A stretch of DNA of 64,000 bases, from positions 2,914,001 to 2,978,000 of the forward strand of contig OZ250139.1 of assembly GCA_965237405.1 (NCBI GenBank). Reading direction: 5' to 3'. Origin of the DNA: CAUZIB01 sp963663925. Its GTDB lineage: Bacteria; Acidobacteriota; Vicinamibacteria; Vicinamibacterales; UBA8438. The notes under the pieces are model-generated. The model was not told the origin of the DNA. It saw only the letters and a list, made by a program, of their open reading frames with translations, and made no database searches. Every line of letters begins with the position of its first letter. The first letter of the stretch is position 1. Below, piece by piece: positions 9,010 to 16,546 of the stretch. The position numbers and the translations under genes are program-made.

Positions 9010-9908
9010 TCAGTTTGAAACTTGACGTTTCTTATAAGGCCCGCGAAGTCCAGCTTTCTTCGCCCGCTCATCAATCAGCCCTACGATCCACTCGGCGTCC
9101 CGTAGCGTGTCTGTTACTCCAGCCGCCATTGCTGGCGACATCCGCAACGTCTTGTGCACCCGACAGAAATTGTAGTGCACGAAGTAGAGCGAGACGTGAT
9201 GCATGTGATTTAGGAGCTTCTTCGAGAAGGCGTTCGTCAGCCGTGTAAACCGGCGCATACTCATCCGCATGGTGAGGTTCTGGCGCTCCACGTAGCTGGT
9301 GCTGACGTGTTTGGGGTCCGGGTGGCCAGTGATCGGCTTCGAGATCGTGCCTTGGCACTGAGCCGGACTGTAACGTGTCTCGGTTTCCCGTGTGGCACCG
9401 TAGAGTTTGATCAGCTGGGCGAAGTCGATGTCAGCACCGAAGGCATCCTCAACCGCGTCTACGTAGAGCCTCAGCCCGTCTGACGTGAGCTGCACACGAG
9501 TGGCTAAACGGTCGGCCAGATCGCTCACGAACGTGAAGGCGGACCAGGCATCGCGCGGGCCGACGAGCCAAGACACGACCAGCTTGGAGTCGGCATCAAT
9601 CGCTGTCCACGTCCAGGTGTGTCGCCAGAGCCATCTGGAGCGGCCTTTGCCATTGCCACGTTCTTCTGCTTGGCGTAGGTGAAGCTCCAAATCTCGTCTA
9701 CCTGAACGCGTTTCGCCCGCACCCGGCGCACGGTCTCATCGTGGTAGGCCGAACAGGCTTCGCCCGCGTCAACGAGCAGATTGGAGATCGTGTTGATGGA
9801 TGCGCTTGTCGCGGGGGAGATCGCCCGCAACGACATGCCTTCTACCAACAGCTTGAGGATGGTTGCTCGCTTCGCAACTGACAGCTTGTTCATATTAAAT
9901 ATGAACAA
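9010..9908 (-). pseudogene. IS1-family transposase, split into two frames
   Basis: The first frame (start ATG 9908 or MNKLSV at 9893) holds the helix-turn-helix and VQVDEIWSFTYAKQKNV with the first catalytic Asp. The second frame resumes at WTWTAIDADSKLVVSWLVG, then LTSDGLRLYVDAVEDAFG, HVSTSYVERQNLTMRM with the catalytic Glu, and the tail GLIDERAKKAGLRGPYKKRQ. The joint is near 9630-9650 at SGDT/WTWTA, where family members are usually in one frame. A decayed copy is most likely; programmed frameshifting is known in classical IS1 but no A-rich slippery site is seen here. Confidence 0.85.
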
Positions 9909-9913
9909 GCTGT
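9881..9913. promoter_or_regulatory. 33-bp near-perfect palindrome at the IS1-like transposase start
   Basis: Arms of 16 bp (ACAGCTTGTTCATATT and its complement) flank one central base. The transposase start codons lie inside it. Such a dyad could repress transposase translation or transcription, or form part of the IS end. Confidence 0.6.
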
Positions 9914-9929
9914 AAGCATATATGTCAAG

Positions 9930-10124
9930 CTATGTGCTTGAAAATGTTGATGTCTCTGGTTCTTCGAGTGCTTCCACCAGCCGTCGAATCTCGTCTATTT
10001 CCTGTATCTCCTCAAAACCCACATCGTCGGGGTTGGGTACCAAGAGCCGTACATTGGCGGTCTCGGTTTCGATCTCGATCACTTCTTTGAGCTTGTCGAA
10101 CACTATGGCATAGTCGGTGGTCAT
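9930..10124 (-). CDS. Small acidic protein at the end of the protease operon
   Basis: The 64-residue protein begins MTTDYAIVFDKLKEVIEIE and is rich in Glu and Asp (FEEIQEIDEIRRLVEALEE), predicted mostly helical after a short N-terminal strand. It starts 13 bases after the stop of the SDH-type protease gene on the same strand, so it is very probably co-transcribed. Its size and charge would fit a protease inhibitor, adaptor or substrate, but that is inference. No family is recognised. Confidence 0.65.
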   Translation of the reverse strand: MTTDYAIVFDKLKEVIEIETETANVRLLVPNPDDVGFEEIQEIDEIRRLVEALEEPETSTFSST

Positions 10125-10137
10125 TAGGATGCCTCCT

Positions 10138-11310
10138 TTAACTCGACGGCGTTAGAAGCAGCTTTTTGCTCTGGGCCTCGATCTGCTGTCTAGCCTGAAT
10201 GAGGTCGTGCGCGACACCGCACGTTGGGCATTGTAGTGTATTGCTAGCTGGAAACGGCAGATGGCCAGCTTTGAGCGGCGACTGCCTGCCGAGATTCCCC
10301 TGCACCTTCATCACGGTGTTGCACTTCTTGCACGTGAGCTTGACGACTGCTTGGCTCAACTGAGCCTGCTTTGCATCCGTCGGCACCTCAGGCGGCGTGA
10401 TGTTGCCGCGCTCGTACCGGACGATCTGTGATGTTGGTGTCTCAAACAGCTTGAAGATGTTCGACTCGAACGTCATACGTAGAAGTATGTAGTACCGGCG
10501 GATCGCATCAGCGAGGTCGTGGTCCTCGTCGAAATTAGTGACTCGCAGACCAAGCTCATGCAAGTCGCTGATCTTGATTGACCGCCCGTGTGTCTTCCAC
10601 CGACTGTGGTTACTGAGGGCGGTCGCAATCTCATCCGCCCGATCATGCTTCTCCTGATCGGTGACGGGTTCACCCGACGTGTGCCTTGTCCAATCCTTGA
10701 ACTTATAGCTGGCGAGCCATTTCCGGACGAGTTCGACGGCGAACTCCTGTGCGTGGCGCGCTTGCTGGAGTTCGCCAGGGGAGAGATTCTGTAGCATCGG
10801 GATATAGATTCGGTTGAGGTGCCCAGTCTCCTTGATCTCCTGCTTGATTTGGTCCATCCCTTGGAGGAGGGCATGGGCTGAAAAGACCTTCCCCTTCTGG
10901 GGAATCTGCGCGTCGATGGGACCGACCGCTGATTCGTCGTTCATGAGGATCTCGTCTCCGGCCATGGCCAGAATAGTACCAGCACTCTTTGCGGTCCCTG
11001 GAACAATGACTCCCATCGAGGTAAATTTGTCTCGTATCAAACGAACAATATCCTCGGCGGCCTCTCCTGATCCTCCGGGAGTCTCGAGAATAATGTCAAT
11101 GGCGTCGCCACCGTTTTCGTTGCTCAACTGATCACCGATAGCGAGAAGATCCTCGTGGCTCAGACCGGCGAGCCGGTTCTGGACTTCGGCGGCGATCACA
11201 AGAACGCGGCGTTGTCTTAGTTCAGCGATGCGTCCAAGTTGCTTCTTGCGTTCCTTGGTCAAGTCCGCAAAGCTGAACGCTCTATTCAGATATTCGACGT
11301 AGACGCCCAT
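10138..11310 (-). CDS. SDH-type serine protease (ClpP/SppA fold) with C-terminal zinc ribbon
   Basis: From MGVYVEYLNRAFSF the protein has about 390 residues; an upstream GTG at 11358 is possible. It has the ClpP-crotonase fold of the serine dehydrogenase proteinase family: AIDIILETPGGSGEAAEDIV, then VPGTAKSAGTILAMAGDEIL with the nucleophile Ser and AVGPIDAQIP. The middle is helical. The C-terminus adds a zinc ribbon, LTCKKCNTVMKV and LQCPTCGVAHDLI. There is no signal peptide, so it is probably cytosolic or membrane-peripheral. It sits between a small protein gene broken by an IS and a small acidic protein. Its substrate is unknown. Confidence 0.82.
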   Translation of the reverse strand: MGVYVEYLNRAFSFADLTKERKKQLGRIAELRQRRVLVIAAEVQNRLAGLSHEDLLAIGDQLSNENGGDAIDIILETPGGSGEAAEDIVRLIRDKFTSMGVIVPGTAKSAGTILAMAGDEILMNDESAVGPIDAQIPQKGKVFSAHALLQGMDQIKQEIKETGHLNRIYIPMLQNLSPGELQQARHAQEFAVELVRKWLASYKFKDWTRHTSGEPVTDQEKHDRADEIATALSNHSRWKTHGRSIKISDLHELGLRVTNFDEDHDLADAIRRYYILLRMTFESNIFKLFETPTSQIVRYERGNITPPEVPTDAKQAQLSQAVVKLTCKKCNTVMKVQGNLGRQSPLKAGHLPFPASNTLQCPTCGVAHDLIQARQQIEAQSKKLLLTPSS

Positions 11311-11608
11311 AACAGACTGATTCTGCTGGTCAGCGCACACTGCTCGTTGTGCCAGCACACGAACTCTGGCACATAAAGCGATACAGGTTCGCGTTGATCA
11401 CGCCTATGTTATTATGTTTTCCAGCGGGCTTCAGCGGCTTTAGCTGCTATTTCAGACCGACGCTCAGGAGTGAGCGCCCGTGCGCGAGCTTTACCGGCCT
11501 TGCTCGCTCGTAGGCTCGCTTCAGCGTTCCCGGAAGTGTTTCGAGGTGGGTCGTAGGTTTCTTCGATCTCGCCGGTGGCGATCCGGCACACGTGCACTGC
11601 GAGCGCGC

Positions 11609-12812
11609 CTGTGGGTCTCGAATTCCGAATTCGGTCGTTAAATCGAGGCCTGGGACACCATTGCGTGGCGCCTGAGTTCTGACCTACGCTGTCTCGCGCA
11701 TGAAGGATCTCCGGCTCCCCCTGCTTCACCTGGCCGTCACAGCCGCGAAGCTCTGCAGACCCGGCGGCGTGCGAGCCGTCATCGCTGAGAATCTCCTGCT
11801 CAAGCAGCAGCTGATCGTGCTGCGCCGTTCGCGCCAGCGTGCGCCGAACCTCAGAGTGGGCGATCGGCTCCTATGCGGATTCGGGGCGCTTTTTCTGAGT
11901 CCGGGACGGATTCGCAAGGTCGCCATCGGACTGCGCCCGTCCACGTTGCTGACCTTCCATCAGGCGCTGGTGCGCGGCAAGTACCGCCGATTGTTTTCCT
12001 CAAGCGCGCGACCGAAGAAGCCGGGCCCCAAGGGGCCGAGCGAGTCGCTCATCCGCGCCATCGTCGAGCTCAAATCGCGCAATCCTCGATTCGGGTGCCC
12101 GCGGATTGCGCGCATCATCTCGCAGACGTTCGGGGTCGACATCGACAAGAACGTTGTGCACCGCGTGCTGGCGAAACGCTATCGTCCAGCCCCGGGCGGA
12201 ACCGGGCCCTCGTGGTTGTCGTTCGTCGGACACACGACAGACAGTCTGTGGAACGTGGACCTCTTGCGCTGTGCGTCCATCGTGCTCCAGAGCTACTGGG
12301 TGCTCGTGGTCATGGACCAGTTCACGCGGCGCCTCGTGGGATTCGGTGTGCATCGCGGACCGGTCGATGCACCCAGCCTCTGCCGCATGTGCAACGCCGC
12401 CATTCATGGGCGGGGCGCGCCGCGACATCTCAGTACGGATCATGATCCGTTGTTCGAGGCGTATCGGTGGACCGCGAACCTTCGGCTTCTGGAGATCGAC
12501 GAAATCAAGACGGTGCCCCATGTGCCCCTGTCACACCCCTTTATGGAACGGCTGATCGGGACGATGCGGCGAGAATGCCTGGATCATGTGTTGTTCTGGA
12601 ATGCCGGTGATCTGGAGCGGAAGCTCACCGACTTCCAGGCCTACTACAACGCGGCAGGGAGCCATGCGTCGTTGGAAGGCTACACGCCGTTAGGCTTCGC
12701 GGGCGAACGCACGGCGGCCCGTGCCGAATTCAACCATGTGCGTTGGATCTCCCACTGCCGGGGCATGGTCCAGCTTCCAGCGGCGGCCTGATGACGAATT
12801 CGAGACCGACAG
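11609..12812 (+). mobile_element. IS element with 17-bp terminal inverted repeats
   Basis: CTGTGGGTCTCGAATTC at 11609-11625 matches, inverted, GAATTCGAGACCGACAG at 12796-12812 in 16 of 17 positions. Between them lies one transposase gene with an integrase core. The insertion interrupts the small gene of the protease operon and would separate transcription of the downstream SDH-type protease from its upstream promoter. Confidence 0.8.
11700..12791 (+). CDS. IS transposase with rve integrase core
   Basis: The 363-residue protein starts MKDLRLPLLHLAVTAAKLCR and has a helical N-terminus with a helix-turn-helix (RNPRFGCPRIARIISQTFGV). Its DDE core is complete: LWNVDLLRC for the first Asp, RHLSTDHDPLFEAYRW for the second and HPFMERLIGTMRRECLDHVL for the Glu, with the tail YYNAAGSHASLEGYTP. 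The single long frame and intact triad suggest an active or recently active element. The precise IS family is not assigned. Confidence 0.88.
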   Translation: MKDLRLPLLHLAVTAAKLCRPGGVRAVIAENLLLKQQLIVLRRSRQRAPNLRVGDRLLCGFGALFLSPGRIRKVAIGLRPSTLLTFHQALVRGKYRRLFSSSARPKKPGPKGPSESLIRAIVELKSRNPRFGCPRIARIISQTFGVDIDKNVVHRVLAKRYRPAPGGTGPSWLSFVGHTTDSLWNVDLLRCASIVLQSYWVLVVMDQFTRRLVGFGVHRGPVDAPSLCRMCNAAIHGRGAPRHLSTDHDPLFEAYRWTANLRLLEIDEIKTVPHVPLSHPFMERLIGTMRRECLDHVLFWNAGDLERKLTDFQAYYNAAGSHASLEGYTPLGFAGERTAARAEFNHVRWISHCRGMVQLPAAA

Positions 12813-13009
12813 CCCTTCCGGCGGAGCCGAAATCGTCGGCAGCGTTCGAGGTGAGCGACACCTCCGCTCTCCGATAGGACACCTCATTGACGGTCGGGTC
12901 CCAATCTTCGTTCGTGATGGTACGAGTTTCTGTCAAATCCGAAATCTCGAAATCAGCGTTGTCCATCTGGTTCTTCCTGAAATCTTGTTGACTGGTTGAC
13001 TGTTAGCTG

Positions 13010-13870
13010 TCAGTAGTCCGACACGGAGTGCTTGATTCCTGACTTCTTCAGCATCCCAACGATGGTTGCGGGGTGAACACCCCGCCCAACATTGAGGAAT
13101 TGATGCTCCTTTTCGTGTGGTCGGCCACCCGGTACTCCCGGGCTAAAGCCGAGTGGTAAGTGGCTGGTATGACTCTGCACGCCCCACACGGTTCCCGTTG
13201 CATCAAAAATCGGGCCGCCGCTCTGCCCCATGAGCCCTGGACTCGATGTTTCGATGAATATTCGCCGACCATCTTCAGCGTGCAAGATGCGCGTAAGGAT
13301 ACCCTCATTCGGAAAGAATACCATCGGAAAAGTTCCGGCCGGCAGATGAAAGCGCCCATTTGTGTACTCCGGTGAAATATCATGAAAAGGGAACCCGAGC
13401 CGGCAGAGACTAGTCCCTGAGCGGAGTGGTAGGTCTGGATTCTTGAACGTCGGGTACTCCGTGACGGAGGCTGCGTCGAAGGGGTCCAGCCGTGCGACCG
13501 CGAGATCGTCGGCTCGGTTACCCTGGACATCCTTCAGGACCACCTTGTCGGCTCCCCACCAGAACGAAAAATCCTGGACGGCGTCGGCCGCAGGCTTCAA
13601 CCTCTTGAGTTTCTTCCGTTTACGAGCCGGCGTCAAGGCTGCGTCCTTCTCGATGTTTTGTCTTTCCGCGGCATAGTCCAGGTATTTCTGTTTTCTCTCC
13701 TTGAGGGACAAGTACTCGTCGAGGATGTGCGCCGCGGTGACGATCCACCCTTCATTATTCACTACGATGAACGAACCGACTCCGCCGCTGCACTTATCGT
13801 TTGGATGCACGATCGAGATGATCACCGGCTTGGTGAATGTCGCCGATTTAGCATATGAGTCTGCGAACAA
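13010..13870 (-). CDS. Trypsin-like serine protease (HtrA-type core, no PDZ)
   Basis: The 286-residue protein starts at TTG (13870) behind GGGGGAG. The chymotrypsin-fold triad is visible: GWIVTAAHILDEY (His), NRADDLAVARLDPFD (Asp) and SSPGLMGQSGGPIFDATG (Ser). A charged helical insert (KERKQKYLDYAAERQ and the following KRKKLKR) lies between His and Asp. There is no signal peptide, unlike periplasmic HtrA proteins, which suggests cytosolic action. It heads a minus-strand operon with the split small protein, the SDH-type protease and a small acidic protein. Confidence 0.82.
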   Translation of the reverse strand: MFADSYAKSATFTKPVIISIVHPNDKCSGGVGSFIVVNNEGWIVTAAHILDEYLSLKERKQKYLDYAAERQNIEKDAALTPARKRKKLKRLKPAADAVQDFSFWWGADKVVLKDVQGNRADDLAVARLDPFDAASVTEYPTFKNPDLPLRSGTSLCRLGFPFHDISPEYTNGRFHLPAGTFPMVFFPNEGILTRILHAEDGRRIFIETSSPGLMGQSGGPIFDATGTVWGVQSHTSHLPLGFSPGVPGGRPHEKEHQFLNVGRGVHPATIVGMLKKSGIKHSVSDY

Positions 13871-14055
13871 GAGTTGCTCCCCCTCACGTCTCGGAATTCC
13901 GGCGTGAGCACGATACTGAACCAGATCTCAGGCTTCGTGAGGCTGGGCCGGCGGTTAGTAGACTGGCACATTTGGGGAGCCGGCACAAAACGGCGGCAAT
14001 GTACGACCGGGGGTCCCCCCTAGCGGAAGCAGAGCCAGCAGAGAAGGTTGTTCGC

Positions 14056-14296
14056 CCTCCAGCCGGGCAAGCCATGCCGAACGCCTTCATCGAACGGTTC
14101 AACCGAACCTGCCGCGAGGAGGTCCTCGACGACTTTCTGTGGGTGTCCTCGCAGGAAGTGTAGCGGCTCTCCGATGCGTGGCTCGTCACCTACAACGAGC
14201 ACCGGCCCCACGACGCGCTGGGGTCTGGTACCGCCGCTCACGTACTTGGCGCGCGGCACAACGCGCTCAAAGTCCAACTATGCGTGGTCCACTTGA
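14056..14296 (+). pseudogene. IS3-family transposase C-terminal remnant
   Basis: The frame reads MPNAFIERFNRTCREEVLDD, the IS3 block with the catalytic Glu, then meets TAG at 14161-14163. The same frame goes on with RLSDAWLVTYNEHRPHDALG, after which a shift is needed to reach PPLTYLARGT. A stop and a frameshift make it dead. Confidence 0.85.
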
Positions 14297-14831
14297 CGGG
14301 AAAGCCTTCCATGGGACCCATCCACATAGACGGGGGATACTTCACGGTCCCATGGGCGGGGACGGCCCCCCCGGCGCACCCCACACCCCCAACCGGATCC
14401 GGATGTCCGCAGAGAAAGCATGCTTTTCGGCGGGCGTTGCGCTACCGGCCGGCAAGATGAGGTCGACCGGTTTCCCACGCCTGCTCGCCGGACGCTCGTC
14501 CAAGACGGTCCCGAGGCGGCGAGTGTCCGATCTGACTGGCCTTGCCGGAACGGTTCAGGGCTCATGGAGTTCGAGCGGTCCAGGTGCCGTGCCCGGCAGC
14601 TCGGCTGAGCTCCTCGCGTCCCACTTTCGCCGCATCGCCGATTCCGCTAGACGCACGCCTCCGCCTGATCTACGCTTTCCGCGCCACGCCAGCATGTGCG
14701 GTCCATTTCACTGGGCCGCCCGCTGAATAGAATATCCGTCCTACGGAGAACAGGCGGGAGCCCGTCAACGTACGTGCTGGTGTGGTAACACGGCCCAGTG
14801 ACCATTTCCGGTCAGGGTCCAAAGGGAAGCC
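14297..14831. other. No gene seen
   Basis: None of the frames here shows family motifs, steady coding character or a credible ribosome-binding site. It may hold the promoter of the two-gene unit that starts at 14832. Confidence 0.4.
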
Positions 14832-15245
14832 ATGCGTACGTTTCCTTTCGTCATCGGCGTGGTCCTTACCATCGTTTCTGGTTTGCTAGTCATTGGTCCT
14901 GTTGCCGCTCAAGACGATGATCAAGATCCTGTTCTCGACCACCTTCTGATATGGGGTGGGGCACCAACGGAACCAGCCACAGCCGATCCAGCAGTGCTGG
15001 ATCGGCTGGCCGTTGCGTCCTTCTTGGCGGAATTGGATATAGACCGGGAAGATTACGGACTTGCCGGGGTCATCGCTCGGCGTCTCGAGCAAGAGGGTCT
15101 CACTACGGACGAGCTCTCGTCTCTCTACGTCACAGACATTGAGACACGCCTGACGTACCGCATGCTTGGCATCGTGGCTGTGGTCAACCTATTGCTGGTC
15201 GCTGTCTGGCGATGGTTCACAGTCCGTGCCGAAGGGAAGTCATGA
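14832..15245 (+). CDS. Exported membrane-anchored protein, function unknown
   Basis: The 137-residue protein has an N-terminal signal peptide (FVIGVVLTIVSGLLVIGPVAAQ), an acidic, helical middle (FLAELDIDREDYGLAGVIAR) and a C-terminal transmembrane helix (MLGIVAVVNLLLVAVWRWF). It would sit in the inner membrane with the middle outside. AAAGGGAAG lies before the ATG. It overlaps the next gene by 4 bp (ATGA). Confidence 0.65.
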   Translation: MRTFPFVIGVVLTIVSGLLVIGPVAAQDDDQDPVLDHLLIWGGAPTEPATADPAVLDRLAVASFLAELDIDREDYGLAGVIARRLEQEGLTTDELSSLYVTDIETRLTYRMLGIVAVVNLLLVAVWRWFTVRAEGKS

Positions 15246-15718
15246 TCAGTCGCATCTTGATCGCGCTGTGCCTTGCCCTGGTCGGCTGCGAGGGCAGCCC
15301 CACCGCTCCGACTGGTTTCTCAGGTTCCGACGTGCCGAATGTCGCCGGCACCTATAGCGGGATCATTACCCTCACCATTACGGGAGCACCAGGTCACCCG
15401 CCGATGCGCGGCACGTCGACGCTCGTTGTCACGGTGACACAGTCTGGTAGTGAGGTAACACTCTCGGGCACACAGACGTGGCCGGGTGAATCTCCCCAAC
15501 TGATTTGGGATAGGGTCATGGGAACCATCGACAGCATCGGAATATTCAGCGGTCCAGCTCTCAGGGACTCTACGGACCTGGAGTGTGGCCGTGTCCGGTA
15601 CAGAAGTCGACGGCTGCAGTTCTCCGTCGGCATTCTCAGCTACAGCCTAGTGGCGGATACGGACCGATGTGGGCGGTTCGAGTACCGCGGCACCCTCACG
15701 CGCCTGTCAAGAAACTAG
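15242..15718 (+). CDS. Putative lipoprotein, function unknown
   Basis: The protein begins MISRILIALCLALVGCEGSP with a lipobox (LVGC) at residues 13-16, so it is probably lipidated and anchored. The mature part of about 140 residues is beta-rich (TYSGIITLTITG, then LVVTVTQSGSEVTLSGTQTW) and resembles small lipocalin-like or Ig-like secreted proteins of Acidobacteriota, without a named family. Coupled to the upstream exported protein by an ATGA overlap. Confidence 0.65.
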   Translation: MISRILIALCLALVGCEGSPTAPTGFSGSDVPNVAGTYSGIITLTITGAPGHPPMRGTSTLVVTVTQSGSEVTLSGTQTWPGESPQLIWDRVMGTIDSIGIFSGPALRDSTDLECGRVRYRSRRLQFSVGILSYSLVADTDRCGRFEYRGTLTRLSRN

Positions 15719-15995
15719 CCCTAAACGCGCTAGGCTGAATCGTACGGTGCCGGTATCGCTGGGGCGATTTTTAAATTGCAGGTGCCGGTTCTCCAGAACG
15801 CCACGATTGCGCCGATACCACGTGGCGTGCAGCTCAGCACGTCCTTCGGCTTCTGAAGGACACACACCATGCTCAATCACCACCGACGAGATCGCGATCG
15901 CCGACGCCGTCAGGCAGGCGCATGAGAGGGCGCCGGATTGGCGTGCTCACGCTCGCGTAGGCACGCGAGGCCTGCCTGCCTCTTAGGCGTTCGCC

Positions 15996-16029
15996 AAAAC
16001 TGTTACTAGATTACCAATCTAGGAGACAG
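15996..16029. repeat. Second copy of AAAACTGTTACTAGA within an imperfect dyad
   Basis: The 15-mer is identical to 7445-7459. Here it begins the dyad CTGTTACTAGATT-ACC-AATCTAGGAGACAG (16000-16029). The two sites lie on the outer side of unrelated mobile segments, so a shared recombination core is possible. The surrounding 15719-16231 stretch shows no supportable gene. Confidence 0.4.
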
Positions 16030-16231
16030 TTGAGGCACCCTTGAACGAGCGCTCATGGACGTACACCCGCTTCGAGTTGGCGGATAACTTTCGACCGACC
16101 GGCCAAGCCTACAACCCCTACCCTTCACGTGCTGCCGCTGTGCTTCACTGGCTGACTGACGGCAGGTGGCGAAGGGCTCCATGGAGCGCCGCGGCCTCCG
16201 TCTGAACCCCAATCACCTTGCTTCCTTGGGA

Positions 16232-16339
16232 TTGTTGGGACTGTTTGGTCTGTTTGGGTTGTTTGGGCTGTTGGGACTGTTTGGGCTGTTTGGACTGTTT
16301 GGTCTGTTGGGACTGTTGGGACTGTTTGGGTTGCTTGCA
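16232..16339 (+). repeat. Array of twelve 9-bp repeats beyond the satellite primase
   Basis: Twelve units of the CTGTTTGGG / CTGTTGGGA type run head to tail. They translate as a Leu-Gly-Phe repeat on plus and an Asn-Ser-Pro repeat on minus, but neither looks like a folded protein. They lie on the 3' side of the minus-strand Toprim/DUF3987 gene. Iterons of a satellite replication origin are a reasonable hypothesis. Confidence 0.85.
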
Positions 16340-16432
16340 CTTCTGGGGTGGCGCGGGTTGGTCCCAAGACTGATCACGCCGCGGCACTTGCAGGCGTGGA
16401 AAGCCGTGAAGCAGGTGGCGACCGCGACAATG

Positions 16433-16494
16433 GCGACAGTCGCGACAGTGGCTGGTCTGGATCTCAGGAGTGTCGCAACTGTCGCGACTGTCGC
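16433..16494. repeat. 17-bp inverted repeat built from 9-bp units
   Basis: GCGACAGTCGCGACAGT (16433-16449) is exactly inverted at 16478-16494, with a 28-base spacer. Each arm is two copies of a GCGACAGTC-like 9-mer. It lies 53 bp beyond the primase stop, between the gene and the 9-bp array at 16232-16339, and would form a strong stem-loop. Confidence 0.85.
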
Positions 16495-16546
16495 GGTCAA
16501 GCCTTCCCCCCGTCCGCGTCGGCGCATCGCATATGGATCGTGAGCG

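Larger units (their letters stand above)
11412..12966 (-). pseudogene. Small protein gene split by an IS (LTPERRSEIAAKAAEARW motif)
   Basis: The N-terminal part (start 12966) reads MDNADFEISDLTETRTITNE to DDFGSAGRA and breaks at the IS edge at 12813. The C-terminal part resumes beyond 11608 as GALAVHVCRIATGEIEETYD and ends KAGKARARALTPERRSEIAA, followed by KAAEARWKT. Joining the halves gives roughly 115-120 residues. The C-terminal motif is a common Lys/Ala-rich stretch of small bacterial DNA- or RNA-binding-like proteins. The gene lies between the two protease genes in the same orientation with gaps of 43 and about 100 bases. No clear target duplication is seen. Confidence 0.7.

Noticed and set aside
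14161..14163. TAG in the IS3 remnant as possible recoding
   Set aside because: The gene also has a frameshift and lacks most of its length, so it is simple decay.
16166..16543. Leu-Gly-Phe repeat frame and the opposing Asn-Ser-Pro frame
   Set aside because: Both are translations of a 9-bp DNA repeat array; neither has a start signal or fold.
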